From positions 54,287-118,286 of the forward strand of contig CAWDUT010000003.1 of NCBI GenBank assembly GCA_963805525.1: 64,000 nucleotides of DNA, in the 5' to 3' direction. The DNA is from DASQFQ01 sp963805525. Its GTDB lineage: Bacteria > Actinomycetota > Thermoleophilia > Solirubrobacterales > Solirubrobacteraceae. Both the position numbers and the translations under genes were made by a program. Under the pieces are notes generated by a model. It had not been told where the DNA came from. It searched no databases and saw only the letters and a list, made by a program, of their open reading frames with translations. Every line of letters starts with the position of its first letter. The first letter of the stretch is position 1. Shown here one piece after another: positions 54,120-62,987 of the stretch.

Positions 54120-56982
54120 CAGCGGCCGAGATCGATCCCGAGGTCGCGCTCGCGCGTGAACGGCCGCTCCGGCTCCCGCTGCCGCGCGGATGCGCGTCCC
54201 GCCGGACCTGAGCGCGCAGCGCCTCCTGCCGGCCGACGAGCTGGGCGACGTCGCGCTCGACCTTCCGCACGCGCACGTCCATGTCGGCGAGCGCCGCGAC
54301 ATGCTGGCTCCGAGCGCCCGGGCGATACCAGGCGGGACGCTCGCGCTCGAGCCGGCGTCGCTCGGCGCGCAACTGCGACAGCGTTCCCTCGAGCGCTCGA
54401 TGCTGCTGGGTGACCTCGATCATCGACGCGACGGTCGCGTCGGTGGCGAGCGTCTGCGCGTTGGAGCGTTGGAGGCCCTGGACAAGCACGGCGCGCGCGT
54501 CTCGTCGCTCGCGCGTCGCGGGCGCGAACTCGTCGCGCTCCGTGGCGGCTGGCGCGATCGCGTAGATCCGGTTGCTCTCCTTGCCGCGGCTCAGCGCGAC
54601 GTAGCCGGCCTCGCGCGTGAGCGAGTCCGTCGCGAGGATGAACGTGCGGCGGCAGGTCATGCCCTGGGCGAGATGCGCGGTGATCGCGTAGCCGTGCTCG
54701 AGCGCCGGACGGCCATGCCGGGTCGGGCGCTCGAGATAGTCGCGCGGCAGCGAGACCTGGCCCCCGGGCAGCGCGAGATCGATCCGCCCGCGGGCCGGAT
54801 CGACGGCCACGATCGCTCCCCGATCGCCGTTGACGACGCCGAGCACGGGGTCGTTGCGACGCACCACGACGCGGTCGCCAACCGAGAACGACGCGCCGGC
54901 GACGGTCACCTCCTCGGCACCGAGCGCGCCCGCGGCACGCATCAGCGCATGCGCTCGCCCGTTGAGGTCGTCGACGTGGACGCGGCGCTCCGCGATCATC
55001 ACCGCCCCGTCGAGATCGCGCGCCGCCCACCAATCCGCCACAAGGCGCTGGCGCAGCACGTCGGCGTCCTCGCCGACCACGATCCGGCCCGCGTCGTCGT
55101 AGCGCTGAACCGCCTCGGGCGCGGCACCCTCGCGCACGAGCCGCAGCGCCTCTCGCTCCCACTCGGCCTCCTGCCGGCGGTTCTGCTCGAGCTCGATCAC
55201 CGGGAGCCGATCCATGAGCGCGCGGAACGCCCCGCCGGGTCCGATCGCCGCGAGCTGGCGGTGGTCGCCGACGAGCACGAGCTTGACGTCGAGCCCACGA
55301 ACCCGCTCGACCAGCTGGGCGAGCTCGCGGGTGGGCAGCATGCCGGCCTCGTCGACGACGAGCACCGAGCGGCGCGGCAGCGTCGAGAGCGGATGGCGCT
55401 CGAGCGCGTGGAGCAGAGACGCGACGCTCGTGCTCGGGATGCCGGCGCCTTCCTCGAGCTCACGCGCGGCGCGGCGCGCTACCGCGGCGCCGTACACCCG
55501 GCGGCCGCTCGTCGCCCACGCCTCGTGCGCCGCGCCAAGCGCGAACGTCTTGCCTGACCCCGCCGGCCCGAGGACGAGTGCGACGCCGTCGCCGTCGAGC
55601 GTGAGCCGCCGCACCATCTCGCGCTGCTCGTCGACGAGTGTCGGCCGACGCGCGAGCGCACGCTCGACCGCCTGCGGTCGCGCAAGCGCCGTTCGCGCGC
55701 CGCGGCGCTCGACGGCGAACTCGAGGATCGCTCGCTCGAGCGCGAGCAGCTCCGGCGTCGAGTAGATCCGCTCCTCGGCGACGGTGGCGATCACGCGGCC
55801 GTCTCTGAGCTCCAGGACGTCGCGTGGCTCACCGGCAACGAGCGGAACGGCGAGCGGCGAGCGCAGGAACTCGTCGGCGAGGCGCTCGACGTCGCTTGCC
55901 CGCAGCGACGCGCTCGCAGGAAGCACCTCGCACAACGCCTGCAGAACATCGCGGCGCGTGAACGTGGAGCGCTTCTCGGTGAGTCCGGTCGGGCCGGCGA
56001 GCCACGCCGCGATCTCCTCAACCAACTCCGGCGTCAGCGCCGCGACCCGCACGCGACCGCCGAGTCCGCCGATGACCTCGCGGGTCAGCCCGAGCTGCGC
56101 AGCGCGCTCGCGCCATTCCGGAACGAGTCGTTCCGGTGTGACCCGATAGTCCTTGGCGCGCCGGGTCTGCAACGCCGCGACCTGGGCAGCCGCGGCGCTG
56201 CTCGCTCCGCGCCGCTCGAGCTCGGCCTCGATGTCGGCGCGGCGGCGGCTGAACGCCCGCAGGACGGTCGGCGCGACGCCGTCGATCTCGGCGATCCCGT
56301 TGCGCACCGGTCCCCACTCGACGCCGAGCTCGCGCGTGAGCAGCGCCCGCAGCCGCGCTTCGTAGAGGTAGCCGGCGGTCTTGGCGTGCGCGTAGATGCG
56401 GCGGCCGTCGAGCGTGGACCATTGCCCGTCGATGCCGAGCGTCAGGTTGGCGACGAGGACATGTGTATGCAGCTGCGGGTCGCCGGCCCGCGAGGTGCGA
56501 TGCCTGAACGCCGCCGCGACGAACCCGTTGCCGGCGATCGCGTGCACGCCACCCGGCCCGCGCCGCGTCACCGCCGCCGCGCGCTCCATGTAGCCGAGCG
56601 CGTCGAGGACGGCTTGGTCGTGTGCGTCGCGGAGCGTGGCGCGCAGCTGGTCGTCGCCGATGCCGAAGAGGACGCTGACGCTCTTCGGCGCCGAGAAGGT
56701 CAGATCGAAGCCCGGGACCCGCGCCTTGAGGACGCGGCCGAGCGGCTCGCCGGTCGCGGGATGCTCGCCGTTGAGCACGCGGTCGAGCTCGCGCGCGCCG
56801 ACCGTGCCGCGCAGGCCGAGCGCAGCCGCGCCGGCGCCGGCCCAGATGCCGTCGGCCTCGGGCCCGCCGAGGTAGTAGTCCTCGACGCCCGAGCTGACGG
56901 CCGCGGCGCGCGTGAGCGAGCCGTGTGCCTGCTCGAGGTAGTACTCGGCTTGGCCGGTGGCGAGCTTTCCGATCGACAGCAT
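53890..56982 (-). CDS. MobF-family relaxase/helicase (TraA/TrwC type)
   Basis: 1030 codons. The relaxase domain has the N-terminal Tyr pair 14-15 (GQAEYYLEQ) and the metal His residues 161, 172 and 174 (FRHRTSRAGDP and LHTHVLVAN). The RecD-like helicase has Walker A GPAGSGKT (472-479), VLVVDEAGM, GDHRQLAAIG and the C-terminal YAITAHLAQGMT and GYVALSRGKE. It nicks oriT and unwinds the transferred strand. Near 54190 the reading frame drops out of the expected C-terminus (REPERPFTRERDLGIDLGR, stop at 54119 in another frame) and runs as nonsense through the excisionase gene to 53890. Main catalytic parts are complete. Confidence 0.92.
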   Translation of the reverse strand: MLSIGKLATGQAEYYLEQAHGSLTRAAAVSSGVEDYYLGGPEADGIWAGAGAAALGLRGTVGARELDRVLNGEHPATGEPLGRVLKARVPGFDLTFSAPKSVSVLFGIGDDQLRATLRDAHDQAVLDALGYMERAAAVTRRGPGGVHAIAGNGFVAAAFRHRTSRAGDPQLHTHVLVANLTLGIDGQWSTLDGRRIYAHAKTAGYLYEARLRALLTRELGVEWGPVRNGIAEIDGVAPTVLRAFSRRRADIEAELERRGASSAAAAQVAALQTRRAKDYRVTPERLVPEWRERAAQLGLTREVIGGLGGRVRVAALTPELVEEIAAWLAGPTGLTEKRSTFTRRDVLQALCEVLPASASLRASDVERLADEFLRSPLAVPLVAGEPRDVLELRDGRVIATVAEERIYSTPELLALERAILEFAVERRGARTALARPQAVERALARRPTLVDEQREMVRRLTLDGDGVALVLGPAGSGKTFALGAAHEAWATSGRRVYGAAVARRAARELEEGAGIPSTSVASLLHALERHPLSTLPRRSVLVVDEAGMLPTRELAQLVERVRGLDVKLVLVGDHRQLAAIGPGGAFRALMDRLPVIELEQNRRQEAEWEREALRLVREGAAPEAVQRYDDAGRIVVGEDADVLRQRLVADWWAARDLDGAVMIAERRVHVDDLNGRAHALMRAAGALGAEEVTVAGASFSVGDRVVVRRNDPVLGVVNGDRGAIVAVDPARGRIDLALPGGQVSLPRDYLERPTRHGRPALEHGYAITAHLAQGMTCRRTFILATDSLTREAGYVALSRGKESNRIYAIAPAATERDEFAPATRERRDARAVLVQGLQRSNAQTLATDATVASMIEVTQQHRALEGTLSQLRAERRRLERERPAWYRPGARSQHVAALADMDVRVRKVERDVAQLVGRQEALRAQVRRDAHPRGSGSRSGRSRASATSGSISAADDRSPAHPRRRRRALPDQHEDGAAGDPPRPAACEPARRARRLPHARRRRRCVDRGERVAGAADPARRDAFAAATAA

Positions 56983-57096
56983 CGCAAGGGTCTCCAGCGG
57001 TTAAGCCGCTGAGCGCTCCGGTCGGGCAAAGAAATTCGCGACGCAGGCGTCGAAAGGCCGAGCAAGCCAAGACGACCTAGCTCAAGCCAGTGAGCA

Positions 57097-57180
57097 GATC
57101 CAGCATCAAGAACCAGGTCTTGGATCAAGAGCAAGAGCTCGGAGCTCCATGACCCAAGAGCGGATGCCGAGCAAGAGCTC
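57097..57180. other. Candidate oriT / repeat-rich region upstream of relaxase
   Basis: The 432-bp gap between the relaxase (56982) and the restriction gene (57415) holds no gene but clear repeats. CAAGA-ACCAGG-TCTTG at 57107-57122 is an inverted repeat flanked by GATC at 57097 and 57123. GAGCAAGAGCTC occurs at 57129-57140 and again exactly 40 bp on at 57169-57180. GAGCTC-G-GAGCTC covers 57135-57147. Such repeats 100 to 250 bp before a relaxase gene suggest an origin of transfer. The rest of the gap shows nothing. Confidence 0.5.
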
Positions 57181-57414
57181 CTCAGACTGCAGGTCCCGGC
57201 ACCATCACCACCAACACCAACCCAGCGGCACGCACTTGCACTTCATGCAGACTGTCCCCGGGTCGTTGCGGTCTTGTGGCACGGCTGGTCGCGAGCGTGG
57301 CATCGCTGCGATCCACCGTCCACGTCGCCGGATGCAACCTCCCGGGAACAGCCGGGACAACGCCGCCAGATTGTTAGGAAGACCGTCAGCCGGTCTCGGT
57401 TCGCGCGCCTTCGT

Positions 57415-58392
57415 CTACGGATCGAGTGCTGACTCTGGTTCCACCGACTCTTCGACTGGGGGCATCCCGCCGGGCGGCTCTCCAAGCTTTCGAAGGCGAA
57501 CCTCCTGATGGATATCAACCGGCGTGTACGTCATCACTGCGTTCAGGAGGTCCTCGAAGAAGCGCGGTAGTGCTAGCGCAGGAGCGGGGTCTTCTACACG
57601 GGACAAAGCGAGCGTTGCGTCGTCCCAGTCAGCGACGAGGAGAACCGTTGCGTCAAAAGGTCCGTCGGGCCGCCGCAGGCGAACGAGCAGGTCGCGCAGG
57701 AGTTCGAACGCCCCGCCGTCAAAGACGTTGTTCCGAACGATATATGCGTATCCCATCGCAGCCATCGGATAGCGATCCCGCAAGTTGTGTGCCTCGCCGA
57801 TAGCCTCCTCGTAGCGGTTGTTCTTGTTGTTCAGGTAGCTGCTGAACTGGCTCTTCCCAGAGACAAGGACGTCCGGACCACGGCGCCAGTCCGAAACAAC
57901 GACGTCGACCTGTTTAACGTAGAACCGGCCGAGGATGTTGGCGTCGGCCGCGCCGGGCATCGACCGGGCCAGACGCGCAATGGCGCTGCGTATTGCCGCT
58001 GGCTTGAGACGCCCACCGCCCTGGGCTTCGTGGTCGGCGAGTGCCGACAGGAGCGCTTGAACGTTTCGCTCCACCTCCGCGAACTCCGCCGCAAACACGC
58101 GTGGCTGTCGCCGTCTTGGGAAAACCGCCGCTTCCGCGAAGCCGGCTCGTCGCAGCTCGTGTGCGACATAGGCGTCCAGCGATTTTGCGACCCGACCCGA
58201 CTGCTGGCTCGTCGCGTGACCTTGCCCGATTGGCACGGCGAGGAGATCGTGGAGGGTTTGGTAATCCGGCACATAGATGCGTTGGTCCGGGCTTGCCGCC
58301 GGCACTGGCTGATGCCACGGCGTCGTTGCCGTGTCTGCCACGGCGAGGATGTGGTCGAGCTCTGCGAGTACGTCAGGCTTCGGGGGAGCCAT
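57415..58392 (-). CDS. Probable restriction endonuclease-like protein
   Basis: 325 residues from ATG 58392; an earlier ATG at 58440 would deepen the overlap with the methylase gene. The central part reads RFYVKQVDVVVSDWRRGPDV then LVSGKSQFSSYLNNKNNRYE and EAIGEAHNLRDRYP. The D-x-n-(S)xK arrangement (Asp163, Asp174, Ser178-Gly-Lys180) resembles a PD-(D/E)xK nuclease core with Ser in place of the acidic residue, as in some type II enzymes. Coupling to an adenine methylase supports a restriction role. Less GC-rich than the neighbours. Confidence 0.65.
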   Translation of the reverse strand: MAPPKPDVLAELDHILAVADTATTPWHQPVPAASPDQRIYVPDYQTLHDLLAVPIGQGHATSQQSGRVAKSLDAYVAHELRRAGFAEAAVFPRRRQPRVFAAEFAEVERNVQALLSALADHEAQGGGRLKPAAIRSAIARLARSMPGAADANILGRFYVKQVDVVVSDWRRGPDVLVSGKSQFSSYLNNKNNRYEEAIGEAHNLRDRYPMAAMGYAYIVRNNVFDGGAFELLRDLLVRLRRPDGPFDATVLLVADWDDATLALSRVEDPAPALALPRFFEDLLNAVMTYTPVDIHQEVRLRKLGEPPGGMPPVEESVEPESALDP

Positions 58393-60058
58393 TGGGCTCA
58401 GTCTGCCTAGTCCGCCGAACTCGTAGAACGGCAGCGGCATCGCGAATCATCGCGACCTGCTCGTTGTCGAGCTTCATGGTGTCCTTGAGCAAGACGCGGT
58501 CGATCTCGGCTACTACCGTCCACCATTCGCCACGGCGTAACGCTGCGTCAAGACCCGCGCTGCAGTCGCGAAGGCTGCTCCACGCGGCACGAAGGTGGCC
58601 GGCCAGGGGAACGGGGAGCCCTGCTGCCTCACGCGGCTCCATCTTCAGGATCCCACCGCCGTAGGCACGCCCGAGAACCTCCGCTCCTAGCATCGTCGCG
58701 GAATTCAATGCGAGCAGCGGTAAGGCCTCGCGCGACTCCTGCGGCGCGTCTTCCTTCAGGGTGACACCGTGCATTGAGTTCACGATCGTCGCGCCGGACG
58801 AATTCGCAATAAGGCGTGGATATCGATGCGACATGTAGGTAAAAAATAGATCTGGGACAGCTACGACAGGCGGTCGCCACCACGGATCGCGGACGGTGCA
58901 CTTGTAAGCCTCTTGAATCTTCTGAGACTCGCCGGTTTTGACGTAGTCCAAAACACCCTTCGCGGTCGTCGTCGCGTCGGGATGGAGAAGCCACACGCGC
59001 TCACCTGCGAGCCGCAGCTCCTCCCATTGAGCCCGCGTGAACGCCAGGCCCTTGAGATGCCGCGTACCTGGAGGGCTGATTCGCTTGAGATGCGTCTCCG
59101 CGATCCGGTAGCGTCGACGAGTTACGTCGGAGATGGCAAAAAAATCGTTTGCGCCGGTAACGGTTCCTAGTTCAGGCTTACCGTAATCGTCGAGCCGCGC
59201 CATGCCATTGAGTGCGACACTCCTGAATAATTGCCGAACGTCCAACGGCAGAGCAAGATCGGTCCACTTGCCCTCCGTCGCGGGGTTCGCGCCGACCGTG
59301 TCGCCGGGGTGAATGTTGGCTAGGTCGTCCGCGTCATCGACGTAGTAAAGCCCGAACGAATCGCATGGACCAGTCCCACGCGCGACGAGCAGGACCACGT
59401 TTTCGTCGGCCCCATCGAATTGCAGCTGCTCGAACATGAAGAGGTTCACAGCAGCGAATCGCTGACGCAACCATCTGCGGACCGGCTCCGCATAGTGGAC
59501 AGTCAGCAGCTCCGCTGGGAGGACCATCGCGAGCCGCCCCTCCGGCTTCAAGAACGCAGCGGTATGCACCAACGTCGCGGCCCACGACGACGCAAGCCCG
59601 GACAGGCGCACGCCCTGAGCCATCGCGGCCGACGCCGACCGCTTCCGGTCGTTGCCGCGATGTTGCTGGTAACGCACGAACGGCGGGTTGCCGATCACGG
59701 CGTCGCACCAACCGATTCGGTCGCCTATCTGCGCGGGCGTGGCGAGGTCGAAGAAATCGGCTTGAAGGAGACATGCCCCAAAGCCTTGCTGTTGGAGCAA
59801 GGTGGCCGAAGCATCGAGGGAGGGCTCGTGGAGGTCGACGCCGGACAACTGGGCTGAGATCGCATCACGATGCGCCCCCAGAGCTTGCAGCCGCTCGGCC
59901 GCCGCCAGCAGGAACACGGCCTCTCCGCAGGTCGGATCGAGAACCGTGTCACGCGGATCCTTGATAGCCCAGCGAGCAAGAAATTCGGCGATGGCGGGCG
60001 GCGTGAAGAACGCTCCTCGGGCCTTGCGGGCGGCGGGAGCGTCTCCGGTGCGAGTCAT
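58373..60058 (-). CDS. N6-adenine DNA methyltransferase
   Basis: 561 residues. After ARGAFFTPPAIAEFLARWA comes motif I as VLDPTCGEAVFLLAA (41-50) and motif IV as GNPPFVRYQ (Asn123-Phe126), the gamma-class adenine methylase order. The large C-terminal part would be the target-recognition domain. In motif I the usual Gly after CG is Glu (CGEAVF). The stop overlaps the nuclease gene by 20 bp, and an AIPR gene lies 240 bp upstream in the same direction. No recognisable feature is seen in that 240-bp spacer. Confidence 0.9.
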   Translation of the reverse strand: MTRTGDAPAARKARGAFFTPPAIAEFLARWAIKDPRDTVLDPTCGEAVFLLAAAERLQALGAHRDAISAQLSGVDLHEPSLDASATLLQQQGFGACLLQADFFDLATPAQIGDRIGWCDAVIGNPPFVRYQQHRGNDRKRSASAAMAQGVRLSGLASSWAATLVHTAAFLKPEGRLAMVLPAELLTVHYAEPVRRWLRQRFAAVNLFMFEQLQFDGADENVVLLVARGTGPCDSFGLYYVDDADDLANIHPGDTVGANPATEGKWTDLALPLDVRQLFRSVALNGMARLDDYGKPELGTVTGANDFFAISDVTRRRYRIAETHLKRISPPGTRHLKGLAFTRAQWEELRLAGERVWLLHPDATTTAKGVLDYVKTGESQKIQEAYKCTVRDPWWRPPVVAVPDLFFTYMSHRYPRLIANSSGATIVNSMHGVTLKEDAPQESREALPLLALNSATMLGAEVLGRAYGGGILKMEPREAAGLPVPLAGHLRAAWSSLRDCSAGLDAALRRGEWWTVVAEIDRVLLKDTMKLDNEQVAMIRDAAAVLRVRRTRQTEPNGSPEA

Positions 60059-60298
60059 CCAGCAACCCTAACTACATGGGCGGACGCTCTATGAGCGTGC
60101 GTTCCTCGATCGGCCGGAGCCACTGGCAGCCCCGAGCGCCTCGGCCCGCGTGGAGCGGGAACAAGCCAGCACCTAATGCGGCTGGCGGCATTAGACCAGT
60201 TCAAGCCAGCTCGCCGCTCTCGGCTTCGTCGCTCGAGTGAAGGGGCCCGATGGAGCGCTGAGGCACGACCGACTGCCAACTCCGCTCGACAGTGTGAG

Positions 60299-62026
60299 CT
60301 ACCGGGCAGGCGGCACGGTGAACAAGAAATCGTCGATTCGTCGCGCCAGTGCGCGCGTAAGCGCCATGATCTGGTGCTCCATTTGGCGGATACTTGTCTG
60401 GCTTTTGAACGCGATCTTCGTGTCGAAAATCGGTGCGCCGGGATCCTGCTGCCGCGCCTCGTCGCGGTCGTCCGCGAAGTTGTTGAGCTCCGTCACCACG
60501 TGATCCATCAAGCCGGCAAGCTGGTCCACGACCTCAGTGTCTTTGTCGGGCAGCCATCGGCCGGGATTGTCGAAAAGTTGGGTTCCGTGGTCGTTCTCCC
60601 GCGCGACAGCCGCGGTGAGATACGCGATCGTGAACCGCACCGAGGCAAAGCTCGCGGAAAGGTTCGGGCGGAGCGCCGCGCGCCGGTCGTCGATGAGCTG
60701 GTCGATTTGGCGAGCTAGGAAAAGCTTATGTGCGTCGATGGTGCGGCCAAAGATGCGACGGTATTCCTCGTCAAACAGCTTGAGTTTGCGGACAGCGGCC
60801 CACGGCTCGTTCAGCCATATCGCCATGATGAGCTGCGCCGCGTCCTGGTTCTCCAAGACGTCGACACCCGGAGGTGTTTGCTCCCCGCGGCGGATCGCGT
60901 AAAAGAGAGCGTCGCCGTACAGGTCGCTGACCTGCATCTGTAGGTCGCGCTGAATCGGGTCGTTGGCCCGCTGGTCTCGGATGTTGACGGCGTTCTGATT
61001 GTTGCTGCGGTAGGTGATGGTGTCGGCCAGTGAACTGTCACCGCTGAGTTGGACTGCCTTTACAAGAAGCGAAAGCTCGGGAGTTAGGCTTCCCCGGTTG
61101 GCATAGAGCGCTAGGAGAGACTGGCACCCGTTGACCACGGTGGCTCCGCGCAAGTGAAGGCCGTCCTCGTCGGCGTCCAACTCGTTAGTGAGGATCGTGA
61201 TTCCATTGTGGTACGCGGGGAACAGCGCGTGATCGCCCCGTTCGTCACGAATCGTTCCCGTCAGCTCACGATTGATCTTGGTGCGGCCAAGCCCAAGGCG
61301 GACGTTGAGCGCGAACAGCGTTAGATCGTCAATGCCGGGCAGACGGACGAGCTCGTTAGCAGGCACCAGCGCGATCGCCATGTCGACGTCGCCCTCAAGC
61401 TCCTCGACCAGGACCTCAGATCGGGGTACGAGTGTGTACTCGCCGGGCAGGAGGCCAGGACGCTCTGTGCGCTTCGCCACCGCGACAAGCGGCTCGCGGT
61501 CCCACACGTCGAGTGGCGGTACCTCGTCACGCGTTGTCTTGAGGTATGAATCACCTGACGGGTCGAGCTCTGCATTTGTAACGAAGACGAACTTCACGTC
61601 CCAGGGTTCCTCATGCGAGAGCAGCGTCTTGAGATTCAGACGCGCGACGAGGCGACGCAGCTCCTCATTCGGCGACGCATCCAGCAGATCGTCTATACCG
61701 TCGGGGCCGCGGAAGTACGGCGCAACGCCACGGAAGCGCTGTAGATCCGCGTCGCCCTGCGTTCTTTCAGCGGTCCTGCGTCGCTTCGACTGGAAGATTG
61801 TGATCTCATGAGCGTCCTCGTCGACGACGATCGCGTCAATGCCCTTGTCGTTGCTGCCATCGCAAAGCGCCGTCTCGACCTCATCCGGCTCCTCGCGCCA
61901 AACATTCTCGAGGAACCAAGCGAGCATGGCCGTGGACTCGGTGCGATTACCCAGGAGGTGCTGAGAGAACTGCTCGTCGAGGAGTTCAAAGTCGGATGCC
62001 ATGACTCGGACTCTACGAGGGTCCAT
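60299..62026 (-). CDS. AIPR (abortive phage infection) family protein
   Basis: 575 residues from ATG 62026 (ATG 62002 is also possible). The AIPR core is shown by FPAYHNGITILTNELDAD, then LRGATVVNGCQSLLALYANR and TYRSNNQNAVNIRDQRANDP. The N-terminus has DGSNDKGIDAIVVDED then ITIFQSKRRR (Asp64, Gln79-Ser-Lys81), which looks like an Mrr-like PD-(D/E)xK nuclease core. AIPR proteins are found in defence loci, often beside restriction-modification genes. It is the first gene of the cassette and ends the element next to attR. Confidence 0.9.
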   Translation of the reverse strand: MDPRRVRVMASDFELLDEQFSQHLLGNRTESTAMLAWFLENVWREEPDEVETALCDGSNDKGIDAIVVDEDAHEITIFQSKRRRTAERTQGDADLQRFRGVAPYFRGPDGIDDLLDASPNEELRRLVARLNLKTLLSHEEPWDVKFVFVTNAELDPSGDSYLKTTRDEVPPLDVWDREPLVAVAKRTERPGLLPGEYTLVPRSEVLVEELEGDVDMAIALVPANELVRLPGIDDLTLFALNVRLGLGRTKINRELTGTIRDERGDHALFPAYHNGITILTNELDADEDGLHLRGATVVNGCQSLLALYANRGSLTPELSLLVKAVQLSGDSSLADTITYRSNNQNAVNIRDQRANDPIQRDLQMQVSDLYGDALFYAIRRGEQTPPGVDVLENQDAAQLIMAIWLNEPWAAVRKLKLFDEEYRRIFGRTIDAHKLFLARQIDQLIDDRRAALRPNLSASFASVRFTIAYLTAAVARENDHGTQLFDNPGRWLPDKDTEVVDQLAGLMDHVVTELNNFADDRDEARQQDPGAPIFDTKIAFKSQTSIRQMEHQIMALTRALARRIDDFLFTVPPAR

Positions 62027-62192
62027 GGACGGTCGATGAGAGTGCCAGGACGCGCCGTGCCTGAACAGCGCTCCGAATCGCCGGCAGCGGCTGCTCGCTC
62101 GGCCTCTCGCTCTGGTGACTCGCCGTCGCCAGTTGGGGGTATGGCCCCGCCCCGGCTTACGTCACGTGCTCACGAACACGGCGCATAGGTCT

Positions 62193-62214
62193 TGGGCCGC
62201 ATTTGGGCCGCATC
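62193..62214 (+). repeat. Paired 11-bp repeats inside right end (possible integrase arm sites)
   Basis: TGGGCCGCATT followed by TGGGCCGCATC, matching the pair at 46505-46526 and in the same orientation. A second direct repeat, GAAAAGTCCTG, lies nearby at 62243-62253 and 62297-62307, the latter directly against the att core. A CTGCCC-TAAC-GGGCAG hairpin lies between them (62266-62281). This density of short repeats is what an attP arm looks like. Confidence 0.6.
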
Positions 62215-62308
62215 AGCTAGAACCGCCCAGTCCGTCGAGTCCGAAAAGTCCTGCAAAACAGCGCCCTGCCCTAACGGGCAGTTCCCGCAAATAGCGGAAA
62301 AGTCCTGG

Positions 62309-62350
62309 ATGGTAAGGAAGGGGTCGCCGGTTCGAGTCCGGCAGAGGGCT
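62309..62350 (+). repeat. Right attachment site (tRNA-Thr 3' half)
   Basis: Exact 42-bp copy of 46391-46432. It lacks the tRNA 5' half, so it is not a functional tRNA. It marks the right end of the 16-kb element and may also be the left end of a second element, since an integrase fragment starts 17 bp to its right. Confidence 0.92.
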
Positions 62351-62366
62351 TTCGACGAAACCGCTG

Positions 62367-62744
62367 CTAATGGGCGTTTACGGCAGCAGCTGGGCCCGAG
62401 GAATCGTCGCCACGGAAGCCGCCCGGGTACCCAGTGGGTAACGCTCCGTCGCGGACCGCCCTCCTCGCCTCCTCGATCACCTCGACGGCGGGACGCCGGC
62501 GGGCGGGGTCGAACTCCTCGAACAAGCGCCCGTAGATGTCCAGGCACGTACTGGGCTGGTGCCCGAGCTGGGCGGCCACCTCAAGCACGTTGAGACCCTC
62601 GAAGATCAGCAGGCCGGCGAAGCTACCCCGGAGGTCGCGCGGGATGGTGTCCGCCGTGAGACCGACGTCTTGCGCCGCCGGCTGGAAGATGCGTCTGTCG
62701 GTGACCTCCGAGAACCGAACCTTCGCCTCGGCCGGGATATACAT
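62367..62744 (-). pseudogene. Tyrosine integrase C-terminal fragment
   Basis: The frame (ATG 62744, 125 codons) holds only the end of an integrase catalytic domain: TADTIPRDLRGSFAGLLIFEG, then VAAQLGHQPSTCLDIYGRLFEE with the Tyr nucleophile. In the related genes the first motif reads DLRHSFASLL; here the catalytic His is Gly. The arm-binding and core-binding domains are absent. It points at the att copy 17 bp away, the normal position of an integrase. Confidence 0.8.
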
Positions 62745-62858
62745 CGCGAACGCTAACTAATCAAGAGCTTCCGGCACCATTTGTCGCGACGGCCACCCCC
62801 AGCGATGCCGAGGGGGTACCGACGCGCGCCGTAAGGCGCCCGATACATGTATGCGTGT

Positions 62859-62987
62859 CTACACGCCGTAGCGCTGGCAGTGAGCTTCGAGGGCCTCGGC
62901 GGCGAGCTGCTGAACCGGCTGACCGCATTGGACGGCGGCGAGCTTGACCCGCCGGCTGAACGACGGCGCGACACGGACGCAGAGCAT
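62859..62987 (-). CDS. Short ribbon-helix-helix-like partner of ParA
   Basis: A 42-residue frame from ATG 62987: VRVAPSFSRRVKLAAVQCGQ then PVQQLAAEALEAHCQRYGV. The strand-helix-helix pattern matches small ribbon-helix-helix DNA-binding proteins. Its ATG overlaps the TGA of the last parA frame (TGATG), the usual coupling of ParA with a small DNA-binding partner. It is too short for most gene callers. Confidence 0.55.
   Translation of the reverse strand: MLCVRVAPSFSRRVKLAAVQCGQPVQQLAAEALEAHCQRYGV

Noticed and set aside
62309..62350. Second tRNA-Thr gene
   Set aside because: Only the anticodon loop to the 3' end is present; the 5' acceptor and D arm are missing, so it is an att site, not a tRNA.
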